64,000 bases of DNA, taken from Streptomyces sp. NK15101 (GTDB lineage Bacteria; Actinomycetota; Actinomycetes; Streptomycetales; Streptomycetaceae). Below, piece after piece: positions 51,886-61,727 of the stretch. The stretch lies in contig NZ_JAINVG010000021.1 of assembly GCF_020400725.1 (NCBI RefSeq), positions 32,883 through 96,882 of the forward strand, read 5' to 3'. A model generated the notes under the pieces. The model made no database searches, had not been told where the DNA came from, and saw nothing but the letters and a program-made list of their open reading frames with translations. The translations under genes and the position numbers were made by a program. Position 1 is the stretch's first letter; each line of letters starts with the position of its first letter.

Positions 51886-53211
51886 TCAGACCGTGAGCGG
51901 GGTGGCCGGCGGGCGGTCGTGGCCGTCGCCGCTGTCACGGTGCCGGGGGCTGTCGTAGCGGTCGGCGACGTGGTGGAGGGCGGCGAGGAGGCCGGCCGAG
52001 GTGAGCGGGGCCGCGTCGGCCGCCGTGTCCGGGCGGATCGGCATGGCGCCGGTCCGGGCCCAGCGGAGCCGTCCCGCGGGGTCGACGAATCCCGCGGAGC
52101 GGCCGGCGTTGTCGGGGTGGAGGCAGAACGGCACGTCGAGCAGGCCCCGTTCGAAGGCGGCCGGCAGGGCCCGGGACAGGTCGGGGTGGAGGCCGAGGAC
52201 GGTCTCGATCAGGGTGCGGGCCTCCTGGTACACCTCGCCGTCCCCTTCGGCCGCGGGGCCGGGAGCCGGGGGTCCGGCGAGCGCGGCGGCCGCGGCGGCG
52301 GTCTCCAGGGCGCGGACGTTCTCCCCGACGGTCGGGATGCGGTGGGCCTCCGCGGTGGTCTTGACGATGAGGCGGCCGGCGCCGGAGCGCACGGCGAGCC
52401 GGGCGGATGCCTCCAGGAGGCGGGTGGCGCCCTGCTCGGTGCGGGGGTAGACGCCCATGTAGGTGTAGAGGACGACGTGGTGGTCGACGTCGTCGGGCAG
52501 GAACTCGGCGGCGAGCCGGTGCAGGGCGCTCAGGGCCTCCTCGTCCTGTGCCGGGTCGGTCTGCTGGGCGTAGCTGAGGGAGACGCTGCGCAGCCCGAAC
52601 CGGGCGAAGAACAGGCACTCCAGGACGCTCACGGCCACCAGCAGGCCCGGTGGGCAGAGTTGGCCGAGGAGGCAGCCGCCGAAGCTCTCCAGGTGGGGCA
52701 CGGCCCCGGGCCGGGCCGTGGAGGCGAGGAGTTCGCAGGCGCGGGCCCAGGCGGTGACGGACTCCCGCAGGGGGGTGCGGCCGTAGGGCAGGCAGTAGGA
52801 GACGGGGCCGCCCTCGGTGGCGTCCAGGCCGGCCGCGGTCAGCGCCCGGACGATGGCCAGGGGGCGGGCGGAGCCGTGCCGGACCTGGACGGGGAAGTCG
52901 GCGTCGAACAGCCCGTCGAGGACGGTCCGGGTGGTGGCCGGGGAGTGCGCGGCGATCGGGTAGCCGTTGAGGAGGCTGCCTTCGGCCACGGCGGCGCGGG
53001 CGGCGGCGAGGTCGCCGACGCGGGTGTAGCTGTCGACGGTCAGGGTGCCCGCGGTGTGCGCGGTGGCGGCCCTGGTCCGGGCGAGTCCGGCCCGCATGCG
53101 GCCGGGGTCGCCGAAGCCCATGCGGGGCTGGACGACGAGCCGGCCGGCGGTCATGGACGCCGCGACGAAGCCGCCGAAGCCGGGGGCGGGGGCGGGGGCG
53201 GGGGCGGTCAA
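51886..53211 (-). CDS. glmE: Glutamate mutase large (epsilon) subunit
   Basis: Substrate-binding TIM-barrel half of the B12-dependent glutamate mutase that turns L-glutamate into (2S,3S)-3-methylaspartate. About 441 residues. Recognisable pieces: FGGFVAASMTAGRLVVQPRMGFGDP near the N-terminus, LTVDSYTRVGDLAAAR, LLNGYPIAAHSP, and LIVKTTAEAHRIPTVGENVRALE. Start taken as TTG 53211, overlapping the small-subunit stop as TTGA; no other start fits as well. Together with the small subunit the usual source of methylaspartate in lipopeptide pathways. Confidence 0.87.
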   Translation of the reverse strand: MTAPAPAPAPGFGGFVAASMTAGRLVVQPRMGFGDPGRMRAGLARTRAATAHTAGTLTVDSYTRVGDLAAARAAVAEGSLLNGYPIAAHSPATTRTVLDGLFDADFPVQVRHGSARPLAIVRALTAAGLDATEGGPVSYCLPYGRTPLRESVTAWARACELLASTARPGAVPHLESFGGCLLGQLCPPGLLVAVSVLECLFFARFGLRSVSLSYAQQTDPAQDEEALSALHRLAAEFLPDDVDHHVVLYTYMGVYPRTEQGATRLLEASARLAVRSGAGRLIVKTTAEAHRIPTVGENVRALETAAAAAALAGPPAPGPAAEGDGEVYQEARTLIETVLGLHPDLSRALPAAFERGLLDVPFCLHPDNAGRSAGFVDPAGRLRWARTGAMPIRPDTAADAAPLTSAGLLAALHHVADRYDSPRHRDSGDGHDRPPATPLTV

Positions 53212-53618
53212 GCCGGCACCTCCCTGCGGGCGCGGGCGGCGAGGAACTCGCGCAGGGCGTCCAGGTCCTCGCCGAGCACGGCGTCGCAGCCGGCCTCGGT
53301 GAGCCGTGCCACGTCGGCCTCCTGGCGGTGCCCGGCGACGCCGAGCTTCCCGCCGAGCACCACGGGGAGGCCGGCCAGGGCGGGTACCTCGCGCAGCCTG
53401 CGGACGGCGGCGAGTCCGTCGCGGTAGCCGTGCCCGTTGACACTGCTGAGCACCACCGCGTCGGGCGCGTGCCGCAGACAGCCGGCGACCAGCAGCTCGG
53501 CAGGGGCGCAGGGGCCGAGCCCCACGACCTCGTGGCCCTGTTCCTCGAGGAAGAGACGGAGATACACGAGATTCCAGGTGTGGGAATCCGATGCGGTTCC
53601 GCTCAGGAGTATCTTCAT
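53208..53618 (-). CDS. glmS: Glutamate mutase small (sigma) subunit, cobalamin-binding
   Basis: 136 residues of the B12-binding flavodoxin-like fold. D11-x-H13 in TASDSHTWN supplies the lower cobalt ligand; LSSVNGHGYRDGL and VVLGGKLG complete the site. The common motif D-x-H-x-x-G has N in place of the last G, as seen in the secondary-metabolism branch. ATG 53618 lies six bases after a -10-like TATCCT, with no ribosome site: probably leaderless and the start of a second transcript after the mbtH terminator. Confidence 0.9.
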   Translation of the reverse strand: MKILLSGTASDSHTWNLVYLRLFLEEQGHEVVGLGPCAPAELLVAGCLRHAPDAVVLSSVNGHGYRDGLAAVRRLREVPALAGLPVVLGGKLGVAGHRQEADVARLTEAGCDAVLGEDLDALREFLAARARREVPA

Positions 53619-53708
53619 GTGTCGAGGATAGATTTCCGGGGATTCCGGAGGGGGAAGTGTGACCGGCAGCAAGGACCGGCACTTTCATTTCTTGATTTCC
53701 CCACGGAA

Positions 53709-53747
53709 AAGCGCCGTGCCCCGCATCGGCTGCGGGGCACGGCGCTT
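53709..53747 (-). terminator. Terminator after the NRPS-mbtH unit
   Basis: Perfect 17-bp stem (53709-53725 with 53731-53747; arm AAGCGCCGTGCCCCGCA) and 5-nt loop, followed on the minus strand by TTTT. Lies 15 bp after the mbtH stop. Confidence 0.92.
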
Positions 53748-53761
53748 CGGCCGGGGAGGGG

Positions 53762-53977
53762 TCAGGCGTACTGGGCGACGAGGCTGCGCGGGCGGATGTC
53801 GGTCCAGTTGGCGGTGATGTACTCCAGGGCTTCGGCCCGGTCACCGGCGCCCCAGACGCTGGTCCAGCCGGCCGGGACGTCCGCGAAGGCGGGCCACAGG
53901 GAGTGCTGCCCCTCGTCGTTCACGACGACGTGGAAGGTGCCCTCGGCGTTGTCGAACGGGTTGACGGACTCGCTCAT
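53762..53977 (-). CDS. MbtH-like protein
   Basis: 71 residues that bind and activate NRPS adenylation domains. The family tryptophans and fold marks are present: [32 protein letters not shown], and [16 protein letters not shown] 53977 overlaps the NRPS stop (ATGA) and has GAGGAG upstream. Conserved partner for at least one A domain of the two NRPS proteins. Confidence 0.96.
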   Translation of the reverse strand: MSESVNPFDNAEGTFHVVVNDEGQHSLWPAFADVPAGWTSVWGAGDRAEALEYITANWTDIRPRSLVAQYA

Positions 53978-56900
53978 GACTGGCTCCTCGTTTCTTCCTT
54001 CTGAAGCGCGGAGAGTTTCTCCGCGACTATTCTTCCGATTTTTTCGAGAGGTTCCGGTTCGGCCATCCGGAGGTGGCTGCATTCGACGGTGTGATTGTCG
54101 ACTACGCCCTCGGTGAAGGGAATCCAGGTGGCGGCGAGGGCGCCTTCGCGCTCCCCCGGCCGGCGGGCGGTGAAGAACAGCGTGTCGGTGTCGGCGACGC
54201 CCGGCACGTGCCGGGCCATGAGGGCGGCGTGCGTCTCGGAGGCGCGGAGCACCGCCCGGAGTTCCGCGTCGGAGAAGCCAGCGAGGACGGGGTCCTCGCG
54301 GCGGATCTCCTCCATCGCCGCTGCCGGGTCCCCGGCGTCAGCCGGCCGGGCCGCCGCCGTCCGCTCCTCGGGCGGGAGGACGGAGACGCTGCCGGGCCCG
54401 GTCTGGTGGACGTCCATCAGCGCGAGCAGTTCGACCCGCTCGCCGGCCTCGCGGAGCCGTACGGCCATGGCGTGGGCGACGAGGCCGCCGTACGACCAGC
54501 CGAGCAGCCGGTACGGGCCCCAGGGCTGGATCCGCCGGATCTGCTCCAGGTAGTCGTCGGCCATCGCCTCGACGCTGCGCGGCCGGTGGTCGGGCTCGCT
54601 CAGCGCACGGGCCTGCAGGGCGTACAGCGGCTGGTCGTCGCCGAGGTGGCGGGCGAGTCCGGCGTAGGCCCAGCCGACACCGGTGCCGGGGTGGACGCAG
54701 AACAGCGGGCGGCGGGTGCCGCGGGTGCTGAGCGGGAGCAGGACGCCCAGGGCGGCCGTGCCGTCGCCGTCGTCCTCCGGCAGGCCGAGGAGCCCGGCGG
54801 GGGTGGGCAGGCGGAACAGGTCGCGGACGGTGCGCTCGATGCCGAGGACGCCGCGGATCCGGTTGACCAGGCGGACGCCGAGCAGCGAGTGGCCGCCCAG
54901 GGCGAAGAAGTTGTCGTCGATGCCGACCCGGGGCACGTCGAGGATCTCGGCGAACAGCGCGCACAGCACCTCCTCGCGGGCGTTGCGGGGCTGCCGGCCG
55001 CCCTCGGCGGCGGGCCGGTGCGGTGCGGGGAGCGCCGTGCGGTCGGGTTTGCCGTTGACGGTCAGCGGCAGGGCGTCGAGGACGACGACGGCGGACGGCA
55101 CGAGGTGCTCGGGGAGCGCGGCGCGCGCCCCGGCGAGCAGTTCGGCCTCGGTGACCGGTGTGTCCGCGCGGGGGACGACATAGCCGACGAGGCTCTTCTC
55201 GCCGGGCCGGTCCTCGCGGACCACCACGAGGGCCTGGCCGACCGAGGGGTGCGCGGCGAGGGCCCGCTCGACCTCTCCGGGTTCGATCCGCACGCCGCGC
55301 AGCTTGATCTGGCCGTCGGCCCTTCCGAGGAAGCGGAGTTCGCCCGCGGGGGTCCACAGCACGCGGTCGCCCGTGCGGTACATGCGGCTGCCGTCCCCTT
55401 CGAAGGGGTCGGGGACGAACCGCTCGGCGGTCAGGCCCGCCCGCCCGACGTAGCCGCGGGCCACGTGCGAGCCGGCGATGTACAGCTCGCCGGGGACGCC
55501 CGGGGGGACGGGGCGCAGGGCGTCGTCGAGGACGTGGCTGCGGGTGTTGTCCATCGGCCGTCCGAGGTGGAGTCCGGCGCCCCGCAGGGTGCGCTCGCCG
55601 GTGCCGAACCACTGGTTGTGGGAGGCGAAGGTGGTCTCGGTGGGGCCGTAGGAGTGGACGAGGACGGTGTCCGGGCAGTGGGCGAGGACCCGTTGGACGG
55701 CGGCCGGGTTGGCGACGTCGCCGCCGGTCCACACCTCGCGCAGCAGCCGGAGGGTGTCCAGGCCCTCGTCGGCCATGACGTGGAAGAGGCCGACGGTGAA
55801 GTAGGCGGCGGTGACGCCGTGTTCGCGGACGGCCCGGGCGGTCTCGGCCAGGTCCGTGCCGTCGCCGCGGGTGAGGACGAGGCTGCCGCCGTTCAGGAGC
55901 GGCACCCAGATCTCGAAGACGGAGGCGTCGAAGCCGGTCGCCGAGTGGACGAGCATCCGGGGCGCTCCGCCGGCGCGGACGTCGCGGTCTCCGGCGAGCT
56001 CCACGACGTTGCGGTGGGTGACTCCCACGCCCTTCGGCCGGCCCGTCGACCCGGACGTGAACATCACGTACACGAGGTCGTCCCCGGTGGCACGGGGGGC
56101 CTCGTCGGGAGACTCCGCGGTGTCGGGCGCGTCCACGAGGAGAACGGCCGGGGCGGCGACCAGGGTGACGTGGTCCTGGTCCGTCGCCACCACGCGCACC
56201 CCGGCGTCCTCCAGCATCAACCGGATCCTGGCCTCGGGAAGGCGCGGGTCCAGGGGGAGATAGGCGGCGCCGCACTTCAGGACCGCGAGGGCCGTCACCA
56301 CCAGGGAGACGCCGCGTTCGAGGAGGACGCCGACGGTGTCGCCGCGGCGCACGCCGGTGGCGCGGAGGCGGGCGGCGAGCGCGCCGGCACGGGCGTCGAG
56401 CGCTCCGTAGCCGACGGTCTCCTCTTCGGTGATCAGCGCGGGCGCGTCGGGGGTGCGCGCGGCCCGGCGGCCGATCAGCTCGTGGACCGTCTCCGACGTG
56501 CCGGGGACCAGGGCGGCGGTGTCGTTGTACTCGTCGACCAGCCGGAACCGGTCGGCGGCGGTGAACAGGCCGACGTCCCCGATCCGTACGCCGGGATCGG
56601 CCGCCGCGGCCCGCAGGGTCTGCTCCAGGTGGGCGGCGAGCAGCGCGGCGGTGGGGGCGTCGAACAGGTCCGTGGCGTACTCCAGGCCGCCGGCCATCCC
56701 GGCGGGCCGTCCTTCCGCGTCCCGCCGTTCGTCGAGGGCGAAGGTCAGGTCGAACTTGGTGGAGACGGTGTCGAGGAGCGCCGGTCCGCCCTCCTGGAAG
56801 AGGCTCTTGGCGGCCGCCGCGCCGGGGACGTCGCGGGTGTAGTCGTGGTGGAGCTGGACGACGATCTGGGCCAGCGGGTGGTGGGCGGTGGTGCGGACCG

Positions 56901-59900
56901 GGTTGAGGTGCTCGACGACCCGGTCGAAGGGGAGCTCCTGGTGCCCGTAGGCGGCGAGGTCGGTGTCGCGGACCCGTTCGAGGAGTTCGGTGAAGGTGGG
57001 GTCGCCGGAGGTGTCGGTGCGCAGCACCAGGGTGTTGACGAAGAAGCCGACCAGGTCGCCGAGCGTCTCGTCGTCGCGTCCGGCGGTCATGGTGGCGAGC
57101 GGCAGGTCGGTGCCCGCGCCGTGCCGGGTGAGGACGGCGGCCAGTGCGGCCTGGAGCACCATGAAGAGGGTGGCGCCGCTGCGCCGGGCGACGGCTTCGA
57201 GGGCCTGGTGGGTGGCGGCGTCGACGGTGACGGGGGCGCGTCCGCCGCGGTGGGTGGCTTCGGCCGGGCGCGGGCGGGCGGAGGGGAGTTCGAGGACGGC
57301 CGGGGCGCCGGCGAGGGTCTTCTCCCAGAAGTCGAGGTGGGCCTCGGCGGCCGGACCGTCGATCAGGTCGCGCTGCCAGAGGGTGTAGTCGGCGTACTGG
57401 ACGGGCAGCGGCCGCCAGGTGGGGTCCTCGCCTTCGGCGCGGGCGCGGTAGGCGGTGCCGAAATCGGCGAGGAGGGGGCCGGTGGACCAGCCGTCGGCGG
57501 CGATGTGGTGGACGAGCAGGACCAGGACCTGTCCGCTTCCGTCGTCGGGGGTGACGAGGGTGGCGCGCAGGGGCGTCTCCTCGGCGAGGTCGAAGACGTG
57601 TCCGGCGGCTTCGGCGACGGCGTCCGGGAGCCGGTCGGCGGGGACGGACCGGACGTCCAGCGGGGGCCGGACGGTGGAGAGGATGTCCTGGTGGGGTTCG
57701 CCGTCGACGCTGCGGTAGCGGGTGCGGAGCACCTCGTGCCGGTCGGAGAGGTCGGTGAGGGCCTGGGCGAGCACGCCGGCGTCGAGGGGCCGCGTCGGCC
57801 GGAGGACGAGGGGGATGTTGTAGGAGGCGCTGGGGCCTTCGAGGGTGTCGATGAACCACAGCCTGCGCTGGGCGTACGACAGGGGGACGCGTCCGGGCCG
57901 GTCGGTGCGCGGGACGGGCCGGGGGCGCGCGGGTCCGGGCGGGCCGTCCGTCTCCGGGGCGGTGGACCGGGCGGCGATCCGGCGGGCGAGGGCGTCGGGG
58001 GTGGGCGCGAGGAGCAGGTCGCGGACCTGGACGTCGGTGCCGAGGCGGGCGCGGATCCGGTTGGCGAGGCGCACGCCGCTCATGGAGTGGCCGCCGATGG
58101 TGAAGAAGCCCTCGTGGGGGCCGACCTGGTCGAGGCCGAGGACCTCGGCGAAGAGTTCCCGCAGGGTGTCGGTGTACGGCGCGGGGGGCTCCGTGCCGGT
58201 GGGCGCCGTCGCCTTCCCGTTGGTCTCGGCGGCGCGCGCGGCGGTGCGGGCGCGCCGCTCGTCCAGGGCGTGCCGGGTCGCGGGGTCGACGAGGCCGGTG
58301 TCCTGGACCGGGGCCGCGGGGTGCTCGGCGGCGGCGCGCAGGGCGCGCTCCAGGGCGGCGAGCAGGATGCGGGCGGTGTCCTCGTCGAGTACGTCGCGCG
58401 CGTACTCCAGGCCGAGCCGCAGTCCGGCGGGGGCGCCCTCGGCGTCCCGGAGCTCCTCGAAGGCGGCCGTGAGGTCGAACTTGGTGGTGGCGGGTCCTTC
58501 GCCGGCGAAGCGGCCCTCGACGGCGCCGAGGCGGAAGGGTCCGGCCTCGGGGCCGGTGGTCCGCAGGGTGAGCATCACCTGGAAGAGGGGGTGGACGCCG
58601 GGCGTGCGGGGCGGGTTGAGGTGCTCCACGAGGAGGTCGAAGGGCAGCCGCTGGTGGGCGAAGGCGGCGAGGTCGGTGTCGCGGACCCGGTGCAGGAGGT
58701 CGGTGAAGGCGGGGTCGCCGGAGGTGTCGGTGGGCAGCACCAGGGTGTTGACGAAGAAGCCGACCAGTTCGTCGAGGGCCTCGTCGTCGCGTCCGGCGAC
58801 GGGGGTGCCGAGGACGGTGCGCTCCCCCGCGCCGGCCGCGCGCAGGGCGAGCGCGAGCGCGGACTGCAGCACCATGAGCAGACTGGCGTCGTGCTCCTCG
58901 GCGAGGCGGGCGAGCCGCGCGTGGACGCCCGGTTCGACGGTGGCGGTCACCAGGCCGCCGTCGTGGGCGCGGACGGCGGGCCGGGGCCGGTCGAGGGGCA
59001 GGTCGGTCGTGGCGGGCAGGCCGTCGAGGGCCGCGCTCCAGTGGGCGAGGCCCCGGGCCGCGACGGAGTCGGGGTCGTCGGCGTCGCCGAGGAGGTCGTT
59101 CTGCCAGAGCGTGTAGTCGGCGTACTGGACGGGCAGCGGCTCCCGGTCGGGTGCGCGGCCCTCGGCCCGGGCGGCGTAGGCGTGGGCGAGGTCGGTCATC
59201 AGCGGTTCGAGGGACCAGCCGTCGCCGGCGACGTGGTGGAGCAGGACGGCCAGGGTGGCGCCGGGACCGTCGTCCGGCAGGAACAGCGCGACGCGCAGCG
59301 GAAGTTCGCGGGAGAGGTCGAAGGTCTCGGCGGTGAACCGGGCGACCCGCCCGGGGAGTTCGTCGGCCGGGCACTCCACGGTGCGCAGCCGGACGGCGGC
59401 GGGGGCGAGGACGTGCTGGTACGGCTCGTCCTCGGGGGCGAGGAAGACGGTGCGCAGCACCTCGTGCCGTTCGGCGACGTCGGTCACCGCGGCGGCGAGC
59501 GCGGCCCGGTCGGGGGCGGTCTCCAGGTGGAGGACGATCGGCATGTTGTAGGCGGCGGAGGCTCCGTCGAGCTGGCCGACCAGCCACAGCCGGCGCTGGG
59601 CGTGGGAGAGCGGGACCCGGTCCTCGACGGGAAGGGGTTCCTCGTCGACGACGGGCAGGCGCGGGTCGGCGGTGCGCAGCGCCTTGCGGTTGATCTTGCC
59701 CGAGCTGGTGCGGGGCAGGGCGACGACGATCGAGACGGCGGGCACGGCGGCCGCCGGCATGCGCGCGCGTACCCAGTCGCGCAGTTCCTCCGCCTCCGTG
59801 CCGCCCTCGGTCACCACGAACGCGACGAGGCGCTTGACGCCGTCGCCGTCCTGCTGGGCGACGACGGCGGCCTCCCGGACCTCGGGGTGGCCGGCGAGGA

Positions 59901-61107
59901 CGGAGTCGACGGCGGCGGGGTCGATGCGCTGGCCGCCGATCTTCACCTCGTCGTCGAGGCGGCCGTGGTAGAGGATCTGCCGGTCCTCGCCGATGGTGAC
60001 GAGGTCGCCGGTGCGGTAGGCGCGCTCGCCGTCGAGTGTGGTGAAGCGGCGGGCGTTCAGTTCGGGCCGGTGGAGGTAGCCGCGGGTCAGGCCGCCGCCG
60101 AGCAGCCACAGCTCGCCGTCGACGACGGCGGCGCGGACGCCGGGCAGCGGCCGGCCGATGGGGATGGGTCCGGCGTCGTGCCGGCTGAGGTCGGCGACGG
60201 TGGCCACGACGGTGGTCTCGGTGGGGCCGTAGCCGTTGAGGAGGCGGATCCGGTCGCCGACCAGGCCGCGCCACTGGGCGACGCGCTCGGGCAGGGCGGC
60301 CTCGCCGTAGATCATGACCGTGCGCAGGCGGTCGGGGAGGCGGACGGAGCCGGTGGTGAGGACGTAGACGAGCTCGTGCCAGTAGGCGGCGGGCAGGTCG
60401 AGGTAGGTGACGCCGTGCCGGGCGCAGCCCGCGAGGAGTTCGGCGACGTCCAGCATGTCGTCGGTGCGCAGGACGAGGGTGCCGCCGGCGCCGAGGGTCG
60501 TGAAGATCTCCTGGATGCTGGCGTCGAAGTGGAGCGGGCTGAACTGGAGGACCGCGTCGTCGGGACCGATGCCGTAGGCCGGGGTCGCGCCCGCGATGAA
60601 GTGGGCCAGCGAGTCGTGGGCGACGACCACGCCGTTGGGGGTGCCGGTGGACCCGGAGGTGTAGATGACGTAGGCCGCCCCCTCTCCGGCGCCGGGGCCG
60701 CCGAGGACCAGTTCGCCGTGGCGGGCGACGTCCGCGGGGGCCGGTGCCAGGTCGCCGCAGGCGTCCTTGAGGATCGCCTCGTTGCGGGCGTCGGGGGCCT
60801 GGACGTCGAGGGGCAGGTAGGCGGCGCCGGTGGTGAGGACGGCCAGGAGGCCGACGATCGCGTCGATGCCGCGGGGCCGGTGGAGCGCGACGAGCCGGCC
60901 GGGGCCCGCGCCCTGCGCGGTGAGCTCCCGGGCCCGGTCCGCCACGGCGGCGGCGAGCTCGGCGTAGGTCAGACGGGCGCCGGCGTGGACCAGGGCGGGG
61001 GCGTCGGGGCGGGTACGCGTCTGATGGGCGATCAGGTCGAGGACGGGCGGCGCGGGGGCGGGAGAGGGTCCGCCGTCGAGCAGGTCTTCCGTTCTGCTGG
61101 GGGGCAT
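53974..61107 (-). CDS. NRPS: A-C-PCP-C-A-PCP-TE
   Basis: 2377-residue termination protein. A1 at 20-480: [11 protein letters not shown] (150-159, N158 where K is usual), NGYGPTETT (291-299), YRTGD, A10 lysine K471 in [10 protein letters not shown]. It is followed directly by C1 (498-930, HHVAGDG at 624-630) with no carrier domain between. PCP1 about 975-1045 (S1008 in GGHSMS). C2 1073-1515 (HHIAADG at 1200-1206). A2 1540-2030 ([18 protein letters not shown]2020 in NGKPDR). PCP2 2045-2110 (S2074). TE 2130-2377 with S2205 in GWSYGG and H2345. Substrates were not read with confidence. GGAGGAACTCAGC precedes ATG 61107. Confidence 0.95.
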   Translation of the reverse strand: MPPSRTEDLLDGGPSPAPAPPVLDLIAHQTRTRPDAPALVHAGARLTYAELAAAVADRARELTAQGAGPGRLVALHRPRGIDAIVGLLAVLTTGAAYLPLDVQAPDARNEAILKDACGDLAPAPADVARHGELVLGGPGAGEGAAYVIYTSGSTGTPNGVVVAHDSLAHFIAGATPAYGIGPDDAVLQFSPLHFDASIQEIFTTLGAGGTLVLRTDDMLDVAELLAGCARHGVTYLDLPAAYWHELVYVLTTGSVRLPDRLRTVMIYGEAALPERVAQWRGLVGDRIRLLNGYGPTETTVVATVADLSRHDAGPIPIGRPLPGVRAAVVDGELWLLGGGLTRGYLHRPELNARRFTTLDGERAYRTGDLVTIGEDRQILYHGRLDDEVKIGGQRIDPAAVDSVLAGHPEVREAAVVAQQDGDGVKRLVAFVVTEGGTEAEELRDWVRARMPAAAVPAVSIVVALPRTSSGKINRKALRTADPRLPVVDEEPLPVEDRVPLSHAQRRLWLVGQLDGASAAYNMPIVLHLETAPDRAALAAAVTDVAERHEVLRTVFLAPEDEPYQHVLAPAAVRLRTVECPADELPGRVARFTAETFDLSRELPLRVALFLPDDGPGATLAVLLHHVAGDGWSLEPLMTDLAHAYAARAEGRAPDREPLPVQYADYTLWQNDLLGDADDPDSVAARGLAHWSAALDGLPATTDLPLDRPRPAVRAHDGGLVTATVEPGVHARLARLAEEHDASLLMVLQSALALALRAAGAGERTVLGTPVAGRDDEALDELVGFFVNTLVLPTDTSGDPAFTDLLHRVRDTDLAAFAHQRLPFDLLVEHLNPPRTPGVHPLFQVMLTLRTTGPEAGPFRLGAVEGRFAGEGPATTKFDLTAAFEELRDAEGAPAGLRLGLEYARDVLDEDTARILLAALERALRAAAEHPAAPVQDTGLVDPATRHALDERRARTAARAAETNGKATAPTGTEPPAPYTDTLRELFAEVLGLDQVGPHEGFFTIGGHSMSGVRLANRIRARLGTDVQVRDLLLAPTPDALARRIAARSTAPETDGPPGPARPRPVPRTDRPGRVPLSYAQRRLWFIDTLEGPSASYNIPLVLRPTRPLDAGVLAQALTDLSDRHEVLRTRYRSVDGEPHQDILSTVRPPLDVRSVPADRLPDAVAEAAGHVFDLAEETPLRATLVTPDDGSGQVLVLLVHHIAADGWSTGPLLADFGTAYRARAEGEDPTWRPLPVQYADYTLWQRDLIDGPAAEAHLDFWEKTLAGAPAVLELPSARPRPAEATHRGGRAPVTVDAATHQALEAVARRSGATLFMVLQAALAAVLTRHGAGTDLPLATMTAGRDDETLGDLVGFFVNTLVLRTDTSGDPTFTELLERVRDTDLAAYGHQELPFDRVVEHLNPVRTTAHHPLAQIVVQLHHDYTRDVPGAAAAKSLFQEGGPALLDTVSTKFDLTFALDERRDAEGRPAGMAGGLEYATDLFDAPTAALLAAHLEQTLRAAAADPGVRIGDVGLFTAADRFRLVDEYNDTAALVPGTSETVHELIGRRAARTPDAPALITEEETVGYGALDARAGALAARLRATGVRRGDTVGVLLERGVSLVVTALAVLKCGAAYLPLDPRLPEARIRLMLEDAGVRVVATDQDHVTLVAAPAVLLVDAPDTAESPDEAPRATGDDLVYVMFTSGSTGRPKGVGVTHRNVVELAGDRDVRAGGAPRMLVHSATGFDASVFEIWVPLLNGGSLVLTRGDGTDLAETARAVREHGVTAAYFTVGLFHVMADEGLDTLRLLREVWTGGDVANPAAVQRVLAHCPDTVLVHSYGPTETTFASHNQWFGTGERTLRGAGLHLGRPMDNTRSHVLDDALRPVPPGVPGELYIAGSHVARGYVGRAGLTAERFVPDPFEGDGSRMYRTGDRVLWTPAGELRFLGRADGQIKLRGVRIEPGEVERALAAHPSVGQALVVVREDRPGEKSLVGYVVPRADTPVTEAELLAGARAALPEHLVPSAVVVLDALPLTVNGKPDRTALPAPHRPAAEGGRQPRNAREEVLCALFAEILDVPRVGIDDNFFALGGHSLLGVRLVNRIRGVLGIERTVRDLFRLPTPAGLLGLPEDDGDGTAALGVLLPLSTRGTRRPLFCVHPGTGVGWAYAGLARHLGDDQPLYALQARALSEPDHRPRSVEAMADDYLEQIRRIQPWGPYRLLGWSYGGLVAHAMAVRLREAGERVELLALMDVHQTGPGSVSVLPPEERTAAARPADAGDPAAAMEEIRREDPVLAGFSDAELRAVLRASETHAALMARHVPGVADTDTLFFTARRPGEREGALAATWIPFTEGVVDNHTVECSHLRMAEPEPLEKIGRIVAEKLSALQKEETRSQS

Positions 61108-61727
61108 GCTGAGTTCCTCCGGTAAAGGGCCGAGAGACCGGGGCGAACGGTTCCTCTCGCCTCCGTGCCCTTCACGCTAGGCGCGTGGCGACCGCTTCCG
61201 GGGCAGTCGGTCCGGCAGCTCCGATCGGCAGAAGTCCCTTGCCGGGAGCTGCCGGTGGCGGGCCGGGCGCGCCTTGCCGGCCGGCGCCCGCGCCCACCGC
61301 CACGGCGGGACCCGCACCGACGCTGCCGCCCACCCCGGAGCCACCTCCGCGTGGCCCCGCACCCGCCGGGGCGCCGCCCCCGCCCACGTGGACCCGCGCC
61401 CGTGTGGGCGACGCTCCTACGTGGGCCCGCGCCTGCCTGGGCGTGCCCCTCGCCCCGCCCGTGCGGGCCGCCTCCCGCCCGTGTGGGCAATCGTCCCGCG
61501 GGGCGGGACGGGTGGGCACACGGGACGGCGCCCTCAGCGGCGCCTCCGCGTTCCGCGCTTGGACCCGCACCACAAGTGAGCTGTGCACGGGGTGCGGGTC
61601 CAGGCCCATGAGCCTCGGGCGCCGGCAAGGGGCGCCGTTCCGTTGTGCCCACCCGTTCCGCCCCTTGCGGAACGCCTGCCCACAACAGGGGTGGGTGCCG
61701 GCCCGGCGGGGGCGCGGGCAGGCCGGG
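61108..61727. other. 620-bp gap between the two NRPS genes
   Basis: No supported gene. It holds near-repeats of CGCCCGTGTGGGC and CTACGTGGGCCCGCGCC (about 61380-61500), a hairpin close to the upstream NRPS stop, and just ahead of the next gene a -10-like TAGCGT (minus strand, 61174-61179). The second NRPS may thus have its own promoter. Confidence 0.4.
61625..61668 (-). terminator. Candidate hairpin terminator after the upstream NRPS
   Basis: Perfect 10-bp arms GCAAGGGGCG (61625-61634) and CGCCCCTTGC (61659-61668) with a 24-nt loop, 60 bp beyond the stop. No T-tract. Confidence 0.45.

Noticed and set aside
54073..61125. A plus-strand open frame of about 2,350 codons opposite the NRPS
   Set aside because: Composition (Gly/Val/Glu-rich repeats) is that of the reverse complement of NRPS codons; no domains.
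61108..61727. Small open frames in the NRPS gap
   Set aside because: Low-complexity Pro/Arg/Gly translations on both strands with no starts or domains.
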